53,528 bases of DNA. Origin: MADRE2 sp964397015. Lineage in GTDB: Bacteria; Desulfobacterota; Desulfobacteria; Desulfobacterales; Desulfobacteraceae. A program made the translations under genes and the position numbers. This document shows positions 1 to 8,228 of this stretch, piece after piece. The notes under the pieces were generated by a model. It saw only the letters and a program-made list of their open reading frames with translations. It was not told the DNA's origin and ran no database searches. The stretch covers positions 1 through 53,528 of the forward strand of contig CAYNHL010000010.1 in NCBI GenBank assembly GCA_964397015.1, in the 5' to 3' direction. The first letter of the stretch is position 1, and the number at the start of each line of letters is the position of its first letter.

Positions 1-57
1 AGCCTTGAAATATCATATACGATTTTTTTAAAAAAAGTAAGGAGACGAGGAAAGAAA

Positions 58-2037
58 ATGCTGAAAATGGCCGCTACTTTTGAACTTCTGACCACCATTG
101 GTGCTGTTACAACAGCCGAGGAAGCCGATACCATATTCAGGCAGTACATGCCTCCTGCCCAGTACCTGAAAATGTCAAAGATAACCGCACCAAAGGTGAG
201 GACCAGGATTGCAAACGCAATGGCCCTGTGCCGGCCTGCCTCAGTGTTCATCAATACCGGATCTGCAGAAGACAGGCAATTCATCAGGGAACTGGCAATC
301 CGGAAAAAGGAGGAAGCACCCCTGGCCATGGGCGGGCACACCATCCATTTTGATCTGCCGGAAGAACAGGGCAGGCTCGTTAATCAGACCTGCTATATTG
401 TCGACAAGGAAGAACATGTCAGCACCCTGGCCCACCGTATTGACAGGGCCCAGGCCATGGCCGAAATCCAGAAACAGATGACCGGCATCATGAAAGACAT
501 GACCATGATCATAGGTTTCTACCTGCGTGGCCCGGTTGGCGCGCCGGTGTCCAATCCGGCCCTTGAGATCACCAGTTCCGCCTATGTGTCCCACAGCGCA
601 GACCTGCTCTACCGGAATGCATTTGAAACCTTTGACAGGGAAGTAAACCGCCTGGGGCATTTTTTTACCAATATTCACTCCGAGGGGCTCAATCGCCCCA
701 TAGACCTGCCGGATGCCCGAATATTAATGGACCGCAAATTCCAGACTACATACTCCTGGAAATGTACCTATGCCGGCAACACTCTTCTTTTGAAAAAAGG
801 CAACCACCGGTTTGCCGTGGATAAGGCTGTTTTCGCGGGCAACAAAAAAGAACTGGCGGAGCACATGTTCATCACGGGAATCAAAGGCCCTGAAGACCGT
901 ATCACCTGGATTGCCGGAGCAGCTCCCTCCGGCTGCGGTAAAACCACCACGGCCATGGCGGGCCACATGTTTGTAGGAGACGACCTGGCACAGATGTGGA
1001 TCGCACAGGATGGCAGCATACGCAGCATCAACCCGGAATGCGGTATTTTCGGCATTGTCGCGGATGTGAACCGGACAGGAGATCCCATGCTGATTGACGC
1101 GTTGAGAAACCCTGGCTGCGAGGTCATCTGGTCCAATGTACTGGTGGATGAAAACAATGTCCCCCACTGGGAAGGCAGCCAGGAGTCTCAACCTGACAGC
1201 GGCATAAACTTCCAGGGTCCCTGGAAACAGGGCATGAAAGATGAACAGGGCAAAAAAATCCCCATGTCTCATCCCAATGCCAGGTGCACACTGTCTGCAA
1301 CCGGATTGAAAAATTACGCTGGTGACGCGGAGAAAAAAGACGGGGTAATCACCAGGATTTTCACTTACAGCGGCCGGGATTCAGATACCATGCCTCCGGT
1401 CAGGGTTGCCAGGACTGCTGACCATGGTGTTGTGACAGGTGCCTGCATAGTATCCGAGGCCACGGCCACCGAGGTGGGTGCCAGAGGAATCAAGCGCGCC
1501 CCCTGGGCAAACGCCCCGTTCATTCCGGGGACACTCGGTGATTACATGGACCTCCAGTTCAGCTTTTTCAACAGCATTGACATTGACCCGTCTTACAGGC
1601 CGGTACTGGCCGGACTGAACTTCTTTCTCACCCGTGAAGCAAGGGGGGGCAGTTCCAACGCACTGCTGGGCGAAAAAAGGGATGTCAAAGTCTGGCTTGC
1701 CTGGCTTGAACGGTATGCCCACAATGAAGTGGACTACATCGAAACCCCCATAGGCAACCTGCCGTGCTATGACGATCTGCGAGAGCTGTTTTCAACCATT
1801 GTAGACAAACCTTATCCACAGGATCTTTACGATAAGCAGTTTTCATTGTACATTGACAATATTGTCTTTCTTATTGAATTACAGGAAAAGGCCTATGCAG
1901 AAGAGATAAACATTCCAGGCCGGTTTTTTGAAATCCTTTCAGAACAGAAAAAAGAACTGCTGGCCCTCAAGGCAGCAAGCGGGGCAATTGTACCGCCCGG
2001 AACCTTTTCCAGAACACGGCAGTCGAAAATATATTGA
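58..2037 (+). CDS. pckG: Phosphoenolpyruvate carboxykinase (GTP)
   Basis: Cytosolic enzyme interconverting oxaloacetate + GTP and phosphoenolpyruvate + GDP + CO2; it links the TCA cycle to gluconeogenesis. The 659-residue length fits the GTP-dependent family. The kinase-1a/P-loop motif GAAPSGCGKTT lies near residues 286-296, followed by the kinase-2/metal region VGDDLAQMW. The C-terminal part includes NWFxxx-like family sequence (LNFFLTREARGG). The start ATG is preceded by AAGGAG (39-44) and a nearer GAGG (47-50); a second ATG three codons in is possible. It is followed after 15 bases by an enolase-superfamily gene on the same strand, suggesting co-transcription. The promoter may lie outside the window. 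Family assignment is firm. Confidence 0.96.
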   Translation: MLKMAATFELLTTIGAVTTAEEADTIFRQYMPPAQYLKMSKITAPKVRTRIANAMALCRPASVFINTGSAEDRQFIRELAIRKKEEAPLAMGGHTIHFDLPEEQGRLVNQTCYIVDKEEHVSTLAHRIDRAQAMAEIQKQMTGIMKDMTMIIGFYLRGPVGAPVSNPALEITSSAYVSHSADLLYRNAFETFDREVNRLGHFFTNIHSEGLNRPIDLPDARILMDRKFQTTYSWKCTYAGNTLLLKKGNHRFAVDKAVFAGNKKELAEHMFITGIKGPEDRITWIAGAAPSGCGKTTTAMAGHMFVGDDLAQMWIAQDGSIRSINPECGIFGIVADVNRTGDPMLIDALRNPGCEVIWSNVLVDENNVPHWEGSQESQPDSGINFQGPWKQGMKDEQGKKIPMSHPNARCTLSATGLKNYAGDAEKKDGVITRIFTYSGRDSDTMPPVRVARTADHGVVTGACIVSEATATEVGARGIKRAPWANAPFIPGTLGDYMDLQFSFFNSIDIDPSYRPVLAGLNFFLTREARGGSSNALLGEKRDVKVWLAWLERYAHNEVDYIETPIGNLPCYDDLRELFSTIVDKPYPQDLYDKQFSLYIDNIVFLIELQEKAYAEEINIPGRFFEILSEQKKELLALKAASGAIVPPGTFSRTRQSKIY

Positions 2038-2052
2038 GTTACAGGAGGAAAC

Positions 2053-3315
2053 ATGACCCGCATCTGCAGTGTTGAAATGTACCACGTACGTATTCCCCTG
2101 GACAAACCCTTTTATCCGAGCTGGATACCGGGATATCCAGCCACGGACAACCGGTTTGACCTGATCTGCATAACCGTCGACAGCGGCATAAAGGGATATT
2201 CGGCCGCTCCGGCCATAGCATCGGAAAGGCTGGGGCTGGGCAACCTGATCGCCCCGTATCTCCTTGGCCACGATGCAACGGACATCGATCTGATGCTGCA
2301 GCGCCTCCGGGAGGTTTCCTACCTGGGAGTCCGGGCCAACTGGATTGAACCGGCCTTCTGGGATATCATAGGTAAAATCGAGAAAAAACCGGTTTTCGAG
2401 CTGCTTGGCGGCAAAAGAGAGCCGGTTGAGCTGTATGCCTCTACCGGTGAGATAAAATCCCCTGAAGCCCGGGTGGATGAAGCCCTTAAACGCATGGAGG
2501 AAGGATTCAAGACTATCAAAATAAGGGTACACGATTTTGATGTCAAAAAAGATATAGCCCATGTCGAGGCCGTGGTCAAGGCTGTGGGCGATAGAATGGC
2601 CATAGGCGTCGATGCGAACCAGGGATGGCGGGTTACCATTATCAACGATGCTCCCTTATGGGATCTCAAGCGGGCGATGTATTTTGCCGATGCCTGTGCC
2701 GACATGGATATTGCATGGCTCGAAGAGCCTTTGCCCATGGATGAATTTGATGCCCTGGCCGAACTGACCAGGTACAGCCGTATCCCGATTACCGGCGGAG
2801 AAATCCATACCAATGGAAAAAACGAACTCAAATACATGATTGAAAAAAAATGCTATGATATCTTTCAGCCGGATGCCGTGATGACCGGAGGTATCAAACA
2901 TTCTCTCGAAGTAGCGGATCACTGTCAAAAATACAATGCCGGGTTCACGCCCCATACATGGACCAACGGAATCGGATTTGCCGTCAATCTGCAGGTGCTT
3001 CTTGCCAGCGGCTTCAATGGTGTCAAGCCACTGGAATACCCGATAAACCCGCCCTCATGGACAGTGGAAAAAAGAGACGGAATCCTCAGGCACCCGTTTT
3101 ACCATGACAAGGGGGTGCTGAATCCTACATATGCAGAAGGACTTGGATTTGATATCGATCCAGATGCGCTTTCCCGGTATGGAGAAAGATTTTTTCACAT
3201 GAACCGGCGCAGACTCGCGGTCTATACCATACGGGACAAGGGGCTCAAGACTGCATTGAAGCTCAATGCCAACAAGAAAAAATTCGGCGTGGGCCGAAAA
3301 AACAAAGTCATGTAA
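2053..3315 (+). CDS. Mandelate racemase/muconate lactonizing enzyme family protein (enolase superfamily)
   Basis: Predicted TIM-barrel enzyme that abstracts a proton alpha to a carboxylate and stabilises the enolate on Mg2+. The 420 residues show the lid domain, then the barrel with K-x-R in TIKIRVH, the three metal ligands in GVDANQ, LEEP and TGGE, and a His in TPHTW after FQPDAVMTGG, so the His-Asp dyad of the MR subgroup is plausible. A typical K-x-K is not present: the second position is Arg. The C-terminal tail is lysine-rich. The start is set by AGGAGG five bases upstream. It follows the PEP carboxykinase gene by 15 bases, so a sugar-acid or other carboxylate dehydratase/racemase feeding central metabolism is possible, but the substrate cannot be read from sequence. 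It converges on and overlaps the next gene by 8 bases. Confidence 0.88.
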   Translation: MTRICSVEMYHVRIPLDKPFYPSWIPGYPATDNRFDLICITVDSGIKGYSAAPAIASERLGLGNLIAPYLLGHDATDIDLMLQRLREVSYLGVRANWIEPAFWDIIGKIEKKPVFELLGGKREPVELYASTGEIKSPEARVDEALKRMEEGFKTIKIRVHDFDVKKDIAHVEAVVKAVGDRMAIGVDANQGWRVTIINDAPLWDLKRAMYFADACADMDIAWLEEPLPMDEFDALAELTRYSRIPITGGEIHTNGKNELKYMIEKKCYDIFQPDAVMTGGIKHSLEVADHCQKYNAGFTPHTWTNGIGFAVNLQVLLASGFNGVKPLEYPINPPSWTVEKRDGILRHPFYHDKGVLNPTYAEGLGFDIDPDALSRYGERFFHMNRRRLAVYTIRDKGLKTALKLNANKKKFGVGRKNKVM

Positions 3316-3898
3316 GAACAGATTCCACCAGGGCACTGATATCTTCTTTGACCGTGGGATGTTTCTTCATTTCCCCGGCCCGGTCAATCTGCCGGTAACA
3401 CAATTGACCTGAAAACGAAATCCCGGCCGCGTCAAAAAAATACCTGGCAGTCAGTACCATTCCGTCAAACAGGTCCGCGCCTTTTGTTGCCCCGGCACTG
3501 AGCAGAATGCCCATACGCCGTTCCGGCGACCGGGGCAGAAATTCGGATTGCATTCCAACATCCCGGTATTTTCGGGCCCAAAGTACCTGGGACCGGTCAA
3601 TCATGGATTTGAGCGGTCCGGGAAATGAATAAAAATAGACCGGGGAGCTCAATACCACCATGTCCGCAGTTAACAACAGCGGCAGAAATTCAGTAGTAAA
3701 CTCATCCTTGAAAACACAATACCCTTTTTCTTCACAGGCACCGCATCCCTTGCAGGGGTGGAACCGGAAGTCTTCCGGTTCCACCACCCGGGTATCATGG
3801 TCCCTGGACTTCATTTCATCCATGAAAAGAGACATGAGATAGCGGGTATTTCCGTTTTTTCTCGAACTGCCGTTAACTCCGAGCACCTGCATGATCAT
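3308..3898 (-). CDS. Iron-sulfur flavoprotein / NADPH-dependent FMN reductase family
   Basis: Small redox flavoprotein of the flavodoxin fold (196 residues). The N-terminal phosphate-binding loop GSSRKNGNT follows the first beta strand, and a compact cysteine motif C-x2-C-x2-C-x5-C (HPCKGCGACEEKGYC, about residues 48-61) matches the cluster-binding insertion of Isf-type iron-sulfur flavoproteins. The SSPVYFYSFPGPLKSMIDR segment is typical of the flavin site. It likely passes electrons between ferredoxin or NAD(P)H and an unknown acceptor, perhaps in oxidative-stress defence (family knowledge). Its ATG overlaps the stop of the upstream FKBP gene in an ATGA, so the two are translationally coupled, which supports this start over the second Met. 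Confidence 0.85.
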   Translation of the reverse strand: MIMQVLGVNGSSRKNGNTRYLMSLFMDEMKSRDHDTRVVEPEDFRFHPCKGCGACEEKGYCVFKDEFTTEFLPLLLTADMVVLSSPVYFYSFPGPLKSMIDRSQVLWARKYRDVGMQSEFLPRSPERRMGILLSAGATKGADLFDGMVLTARYFFDAAGISFSGQLCYRQIDRAGEMKKHPTVKEDISALVESVLT

Positions 3899-4608
3899 TC
3901 CTCGATGGAAAGAAGTTCCACCTCAAAAATCAGGGTTTCGCCCGGCTCGATGGCATCTCCTGCTCCCCTGTCGCCGTAGGCCAGGTCAGAAGGGAGATAC
4001 AGCATCCATTTGCCTCCTACCTTCATTTTCTGAAGAGCCTGGGTCCAGCCCTTGATGACTCCGTTGACCGGAAAAACAGCCGGCTGGTCCCGGTCATGGG
4101 AAGAGTCAAACTTTGTTCCATCGATCAGGGTGCCTGTATAGTGACATTTAACCTTGTCTTCGGCTTTTGGCGAAGGGCCGTCACCCTCCTTGATCACTTT
4201 GTACTGGAGTCCTGAGTCAAGCTGCACGACCCCTTCCTTTGATTTGTTTTCTGAAAGAAAAGCGGCTCCTTTTGCCTTGTTTTCATCCGCCTTCTTTGCC
4301 ATGGCTTCGACCTGCTTTTCGCGTGCCATGTTCTGGAAAGCCTCGATGGTTTCCTTGATCTCGGCCTCTGTCATACTGGACTCCCCGGCAAGAGAATCTT
4401 TCATGCCCTGGAGGAAAAGGTCGGTATCTATGGTAAAACTGTTTTTCAGGTTGCGGGTTACATCATATCCGATGGCATAACTGATACGGCCGTCCTGATC
4501 TGCGTTTTCCAGTTGTTTCTTGACATCTTCGGTTCCGGCATAGAGCCATGAGCTGCAGAAAAACACTGCTGCTGCAACCATTGCGGTTAAAGTAAATTTA
4601 CGTGTCAT
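3895..4608 (-). CDS. Exported FKBP-type peptidyl-prolyl cis-trans isomerase
   Basis: Periplasmic protein-folding catalyst of the FkpA/Mip type, 237 residues. It starts with a signal peptide (MTRKFTLTAMVAAAVFF, likely cut after LYA at residue 24), then a helical dimerisation region with Q/E/K-rich coiled sequence (about 30-125), and a C-terminal FKBP domain (about 140-235) with YTGTLIDGTKFDSS, VIKGWTQAL, YLPSDLAYGDRGAG and ETLIFEVELL, the usual FKBP signature residues. AGGAGACTTGA precedes the ATG. It heads a two-gene unit with the iron-sulfur flavoprotein (4-base overlap). The functional link between the two is unclear. An FKBP domain this complete should be active. Confidence 0.93.
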   Translation of the reverse strand: MTRKFTLTAMVAAAVFFCSSWLYAGTEDVKKQLENADQDGRISYAIGYDVTRNLKNSFTIDTDLFLQGMKDSLAGESSMTEAEIKETIEAFQNMAREKQVEAMAKKADENKAKGAAFLSENKSKEGVVQLDSGLQYKVIKEGDGPSPKAEDKVKCHYTGTLIDGTKFDSSHDRDQPAVFPVNGVIKGWTQALQKMKVGGKWMLYLPSDLAYGDRGAGDAIEPGETLIFEVELLSIEE

Positions 4609-4639
4609 TCAAGTCTCCTAACTGATAATCATACGGTTG

Positions 4640-4667
4640 ATAATACAAGGATTAATATCAGATTCAA
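4640..4667 (-). promoter_or_regulatory. Candidate sigma-70 promoter of the FKBP gene
   Basis: On the minus strand TTGAAT (4667-4662) and TATTAT (4645-4640) are 16 bases apart, about 30 bases upstream of the FKBP start. The rest of the gap 4609-4770 shows no gene or strong hairpin. Confidence 0.4.
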
Positions 4668-4770
4668 TTTGTGATTACAATGCCAAACCCCTTGATGACC
4701 ATTTGATAATCCAGCAGGAAAACACATGGATCAAAACACATACAATTGACAGATACTGCAGTGTGCGGCG

Positions 4771-6021
4771 CTAAAGCATTTCGATCACACACGCCATTGA
4801 AACGCCGCCGCCGCCGCATAAAGTGGCCATGCCCAGGGATCTGTTCCGGTTTTTCATGGCATACATCAACGACACCACGATCCTGGCACCTGTAGATCCC
4901 ACCGGATGCCCCAGTCCGATACCGGACCCGTTGACATTGGTTATTCCACGGTCCAGGCCCAGTTCCCGCTCGCACCCGATATACTGTGCGGCAAACGCCT
5001 CGTTGAGCTCTATGAGTTCAAAGTCCGACAGTTCAAACGGTGACCGGTCGAGCAGGTTCCTGACTGCCGGAACTGGAGAAAGCCCCATGACAGAGGGATG
5101 ACAGGCACCCCTGGATACAGCCCTGATCACCGCCATGGGCGCAAGGCCCAGCTCTTTTGCCCGCGAGGCTGACATTATCATAATTCCGGTGGCACCGTCA
5201 TTTATCCCGCTGGAATTGCCGGCTGTAACCTTGCCTGTTTTCGGCACGAACGCGGCCGGCAGGGAGGCCAGTTTTTCCATGGTGAGTCCGGGCCTGAAAT
5301 GCTCGTCTTTATCAAAAACAATTTGAGGTTTTCTCTTCTGTTCGATCGTCACAGGCACGATTTCATCCCTGAACGACCCATCCAGGGTCGCACGCTCCGC
5401 TTCGTTGTGGCTGCGCAATGCCACCTCATCCATCTCCTGCCTGGAAATATCGTGGTGCTGGGCTATAAATTCCGCCGTATGCCCCATTATATAGGGTTTA
5501 CCTACAAACAGGCTCAAGGGGGGCCGGGTCTCGTCCACCGGTCCTGTTTCCGGATGGGGGATAATATGGGAACCGCAGTGCAGGGCGTGAATCATGTCAT
5601 CCACAAGGGTCTGATCCTGCAGCCTGCATCCCCAACGGGCCTTGGGTATACTGAAAGGAACGGATGACATGTGTTCGGTTCCCCCGGCAAGGATGACATC
5701 AGCCATGCCGGCCTGGATCATGGCCATACCGGAAATCAATGCCTCCATTCCGGAAATACAGACCCGGTTGATGGTGACAGCCGTGATCGATTCGGGAATA
5801 CCGGCCAGCAGGGCTCCCACCCTGGCAACATTCAGGGTGTCGCAGGATTCCATACAGCACCCGTACCTGATATCATCGATTTCACCAGGATCTATCCCGG
5901 CCCTTTTTATGGTTTCCTTCATTGTGACGGCGGCCAGATCTGCTCCGTTCAAAGGCAGAAGCGTACCACCGAATGCACCGATCGCTGTCCGGCATCCGGA
6001 TACAATAACAACATCTTCCAT
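4771..6021 (-). CDS. Acetyl-CoA acetyltransferase (thiolase)
   Basis: Thiolase of 416 residues that cleaves 3-ketoacyl-CoA with CoA or condenses two acetyl-CoA. The nucleophilic cysteine lies in INRVCISGMEA (about residue 88), the NEAFAAQ motif carries an active-site Asn/Glu region, the catalytic His is in GIGLGHPVGSTGAR and the second cysteine in TLCGGGGVSMA. All catalytic residues are present. A start ATG follows AGGAGAGAG. It lies 21 bases downstream of a long acyl-CoA dehydrogenase on the same strand, so the pair probably acts in beta-oxidation; the hydratase and hydroxyacyl-CoA dehydrogenase steps are not in the window. Whether it prefers acetoacetyl-CoA or longer chains cannot be told. 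Confidence 0.95.
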   Translation of the reverse strand: MEDVVIVSGCRTAIGAFGGTLLPLNGADLAAVTMKETIKRAGIDPGEIDDIRYGCCMESCDTLNVARVGALLAGIPESITAVTINRVCISGMEALISGMAMIQAGMADVILAGGTEHMSSVPFSIPKARWGCRLQDQTLVDDMIHALHCGSHIIPHPETGPVDETRPPLSLFVGKPYIMGHTAEFIAQHHDISRQEMDEVALRSHNEAERATLDGSFRDEIVPVTIEQKRKPQIVFDKDEHFRPGLTMEKLASLPAAFVPKTGKVTAGNSSGINDGATGIMIMSASRAKELGLAPMAVIRAVSRGACHPSVMGLSPVPAVRNLLDRSPFELSDFELIELNEAFAAQYIGCERELGLDRGITNVNGSGIGLGHPVGSTGARIVVSLMYAMKNRNRSLGMATLCGGGGVSMACVIEML

Positions 6022-6042
6022 TATATCTCTCTCCTGAATTGG

Positions 6043-7830
6043 TTAAAATGCACGTTCATCCATTATAACGGCAGGATGACCTGTATTCATGACTGCCGCA
6101 AGTTTGCCCCGGGTGACCGGCAGCATGGTTTCAATAAAAAACTGTGCTGTGGTGATCTTTCCCTGGTAGAACACCCTCTCCCTGGAATCCAGCCCGGGGA
6201 CGGCTGCAGCAGCCCGCCAAAGCAGCATCCAGGCCATGATCACGTCCCCGGTGGCATCCATCAGCGGATGGGCACTGGCAAAGGCAGAGGCAATATCGTC
6301 TGAACCTGCGGCCGCCACAGTATCCCGGCACACGGTTTCAAGTTCAAAGGCGGCCTGTTCCACCCGGGACGTAAGTTCTTTCAGGGAATCTGTTTTCCTT
6401 GCCATGGCAACGGTCTTGTTGATCTCTTTGATCAACGATGCAAGCATGTTACCGGAAAGCTTCCTGCCCAGAAAATCCATGGCCTGTATCCCGTTGGTTC
6501 CTTCATAAATAGAGGCGATCTTTACATCCCTTACCATCTGTTCCACCGGGAACTCCCTGGTATATCCGTATCCGCCGTAAACCTGCATGGCATCCACACA
6601 GACATCGAACCCCTTTTCACTCAAATAGGCCTTGACCACAGGGGTCAGGATATTGATCAGGTCTGAATAGTGCCGTTTCATGTCTTTGTCTTCAATACAG
6701 GCCATCTGGTCAAAACAGAAGGCGGTAAAATAGGTCAGGCTCCGCATGCCTTCAACATACGCCTTCATCTTCAGCAGCATCCTGCGTACATCCGGATGCT
6801 GGATAATCGGTACCTGGGAATCGTCCTGCTTTTGTGCACTGTCAAGCCTTCGCCCCTGGCGGCGCTGCCTGGCATAATCCAGAGCATGCATATACGCGCA
6901 TGCAGCACTTGAAAACGCCTGGGTTCCAACTTCCAGCCGCACCTCGTTCATCATGTGAAACATTATTTCCATGCCGCGATTGGGCTCACCCAGCAGTATT
7001 CCCCTGCAGCGGCCATTGCTGCCAAGGCTTAACGAGCAAGTCGGACTGCCGTGAAGTCCCATTTTAGACTCGACACCGGTACAGACCACGTCGTTGTCCG
7101 GTCCCTGCGACCCGTCGTCATTGACCCAGATCTTGGGCACTATGAACAGTGAAATGCCCCGGGTCCCGGCAGGGGCTCCCTCGATTCTGGCCAGCACAGG
7201 ATGTATGATATTCTCTGTAAGGTTCTGCTCTCCGTTGGTAATGAAAATCTTGTTACCGGTAATGGCATAGGTGCCGTCATCGAGTTTCCGGGCCGATGTG
7301 GTCAGTGCACCGACATTGGAACCGGCATCCGGTTCAGTCAGCAGCATTGTCCCGCCCCATTCGGCGGTATACAGTTTCCTTAAAAACAATGACTTCAACT
7401 TCCCGGTGCCGAACAATTCAATCATTTTTCCGGCGCCATGCCCGAGAATGGCATAAGTCATGGCCACATAATTTGCCCCTATCATGTATTCCATGACCGC
7501 CTGGGCAACAGTGAAGGGCAGACCCTGTCCGCCGTATTCAGGATTTTCGGTCAGGGCACACCATTCCCCTTCAACCAGGAGCCGGTGAACCGGCCGCAGG
7601 CATTCGGGAACCGATACCTTTTTGTTTTCATACCTTATGCCCTGTGCATCACATTCAGCATATGTGGGCAGAATTTCCCGGGTGGCTATGGTCCGGGCTT
7701 CCTTTATAACAAGGTCGAACATCTTTTTGTTAAAGGCGCTGTATCGCCTGTGCTTGAGAAGTGATTCAGTATCCAGTTGTTCATAAAGGGTAAATTCTAT
7801 ATCCCGTTGGTCTGATATTTTCTGAGCCAT
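6043..7830 (-). CDS. Acyl-CoA dehydrogenase, long (about 600 aa) type
   Basis: FAD flavoenzyme that introduces the trans-2 double bond in an acyl-CoA. At 595 residues it is longer than the usual 380-aa enzymes and has a C-terminal helical extension as in the DmdC/FadE-like group (3-methylmercaptopropionyl-CoA and fatty acyl-CoA dehydrogenases). Visible motifs are WGGTMLLTEPDAGSN and GNKIFITNGEQN in the FAD/substrate domain, GGYGYTREFPVEQMVRD, and the catalytic Glu in IYEGTNGIQ. GAGG seven bases before the ATG supports the start. It is the first gene of a two-gene unit with thiolase, with a palindrome at 7865-7881 placed between promoter and start. Fatty-acid oxidation is the likely role; substrate chain length is not known. 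Confidence 0.93.
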   Translation of the reverse strand: MAQKISDQRDIEFTLYEQLDTESLLKHRRYSAFNKKMFDLVIKEARTIATREILPTYAECDAQGIRYENKKVSVPECLRPVHRLLVEGEWCALTENPEYGGQGLPFTVAQAVMEYMIGANYVAMTYAILGHGAGKMIELFGTGKLKSLFLRKLYTAEWGGTMLLTEPDAGSNVGALTTSARKLDDGTYAITGNKIFITNGEQNLTENIIHPVLARIEGAPAGTRGISLFIVPKIWVNDDGSQGPDNDVVCTGVESKMGLHGSPTCSLSLGSNGRCRGILLGEPNRGMEIMFHMMNEVRLEVGTQAFSSAACAYMHALDYARQRRQGRRLDSAQKQDDSQVPIIQHPDVRRMLLKMKAYVEGMRSLTYFTAFCFDQMACIEDKDMKRHYSDLINILTPVVKAYLSEKGFDVCVDAMQVYGGYGYTREFPVEQMVRDVKIASIYEGTNGIQAMDFLGRKLSGNMLASLIKEINKTVAMARKTDSLKELTSRVEQAAFELETVCRDTVAAAGSDDIASAFASAHPLMDATGDVIMAWMLLWRAAAAVPGLDSRERVFYQGKITTAQFFIETMLPVTRGKLAAVMNTGHPAVIMDERAF

Positions 7831-7864
7831 GTCGTGCCCTCGCGGTATGGGGTTGAAAAAAAGG

Positions 7865-7881
7865 TAAGTGAAGTTTACTTA
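7865..7881. promoter_or_regulatory. Near-perfect palindromic operator upstream of acyl-CoA dehydrogenase/thiolase
   Basis: TAAGTGAAGTTTACTTA is an inverted repeat with 7 of 8 position pairs matching around a central G, 35 bases upstream of the acyl-CoA dehydrogenase start. Size and position suit a dimeric repressor such as a TetR-type fatty-acid regulator (inference). No such regulator gene is in the window. Confidence 0.5.
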
Positions 7882-7953
7882 TCAAAATAAACCATGTCAA
7901 GCTAAAATTAACCGCTGATCCAATTCATGAACATTGTTTTGATGCATGGACAC

Positions 7954-7995
7954 AAAAAAGGCAGGGCCGCACCCTAAAAAAAGGGTGCGGCCCTG
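7954..7995 (-). terminator. Rho-independent terminator of the AOR/MoaD-like unit
   Basis: A perfect 14-bp stem (7962-7975 with 7982-7995) with a six-A loop, GC-rich, followed on the minus strand by CC and six T. It lies 36 bases past the end of the MoaD-like gene, and reads only on the minus strand because no T-run follows on the plus strand. Confidence 0.9.
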
Positions 7996-8030
7996 TAATA
8001 TAAAACTATAATGTCAATTGCAAAAAAAGA

Positions 8031-8228
8031 TTATCCCCCTGCCACGAGCGGCAGAAGCTGAATCACTGAATTGTCCGGAATCGATGTATTGTGAAACGCC
8101 GGACTGGAAACCAGTTTTCCGTTCAAACGGACCACGGCGCAATAGTCGCCGGAATCAACCTTTTCCAAAAGGTCGGCCACTGTCATGCCTTCACGCCATG
8201 GAAGCTGCTGTCCGTCAACCGTGATCAC
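8031..8228 (-). CDS. MoaD/ThiS-like sulfur carrier protein
   Basis: 65-residue beta-grasp protein ending in LVAGG; the C-terminal Gly-Gly is the site of adenylation and thiocarboxylation in MoaD/ThiS proteins. Residues 1-10 and the VADLLEKV helix fit the fold. The start is GTG, inside the stop of the preceding gene (GTGA overlap), so translation is coupled to the aldehyde ferredoxin oxidoreductase. The context suggests a dedicated sulfur donor for the dithiolene of that enzyme's pterin cofactor rather than thiamine synthesis (inference). No ThiF/MoeB activating enzyme is nearby. A strong terminator follows. Confidence 0.85.
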   Translation of the reverse strand: MITVDGQQLPWREGMTVADLLEKVDSGDYCAVVRLNGKLVSSPAFHNTSIPDNSVIQLLPLVAGG

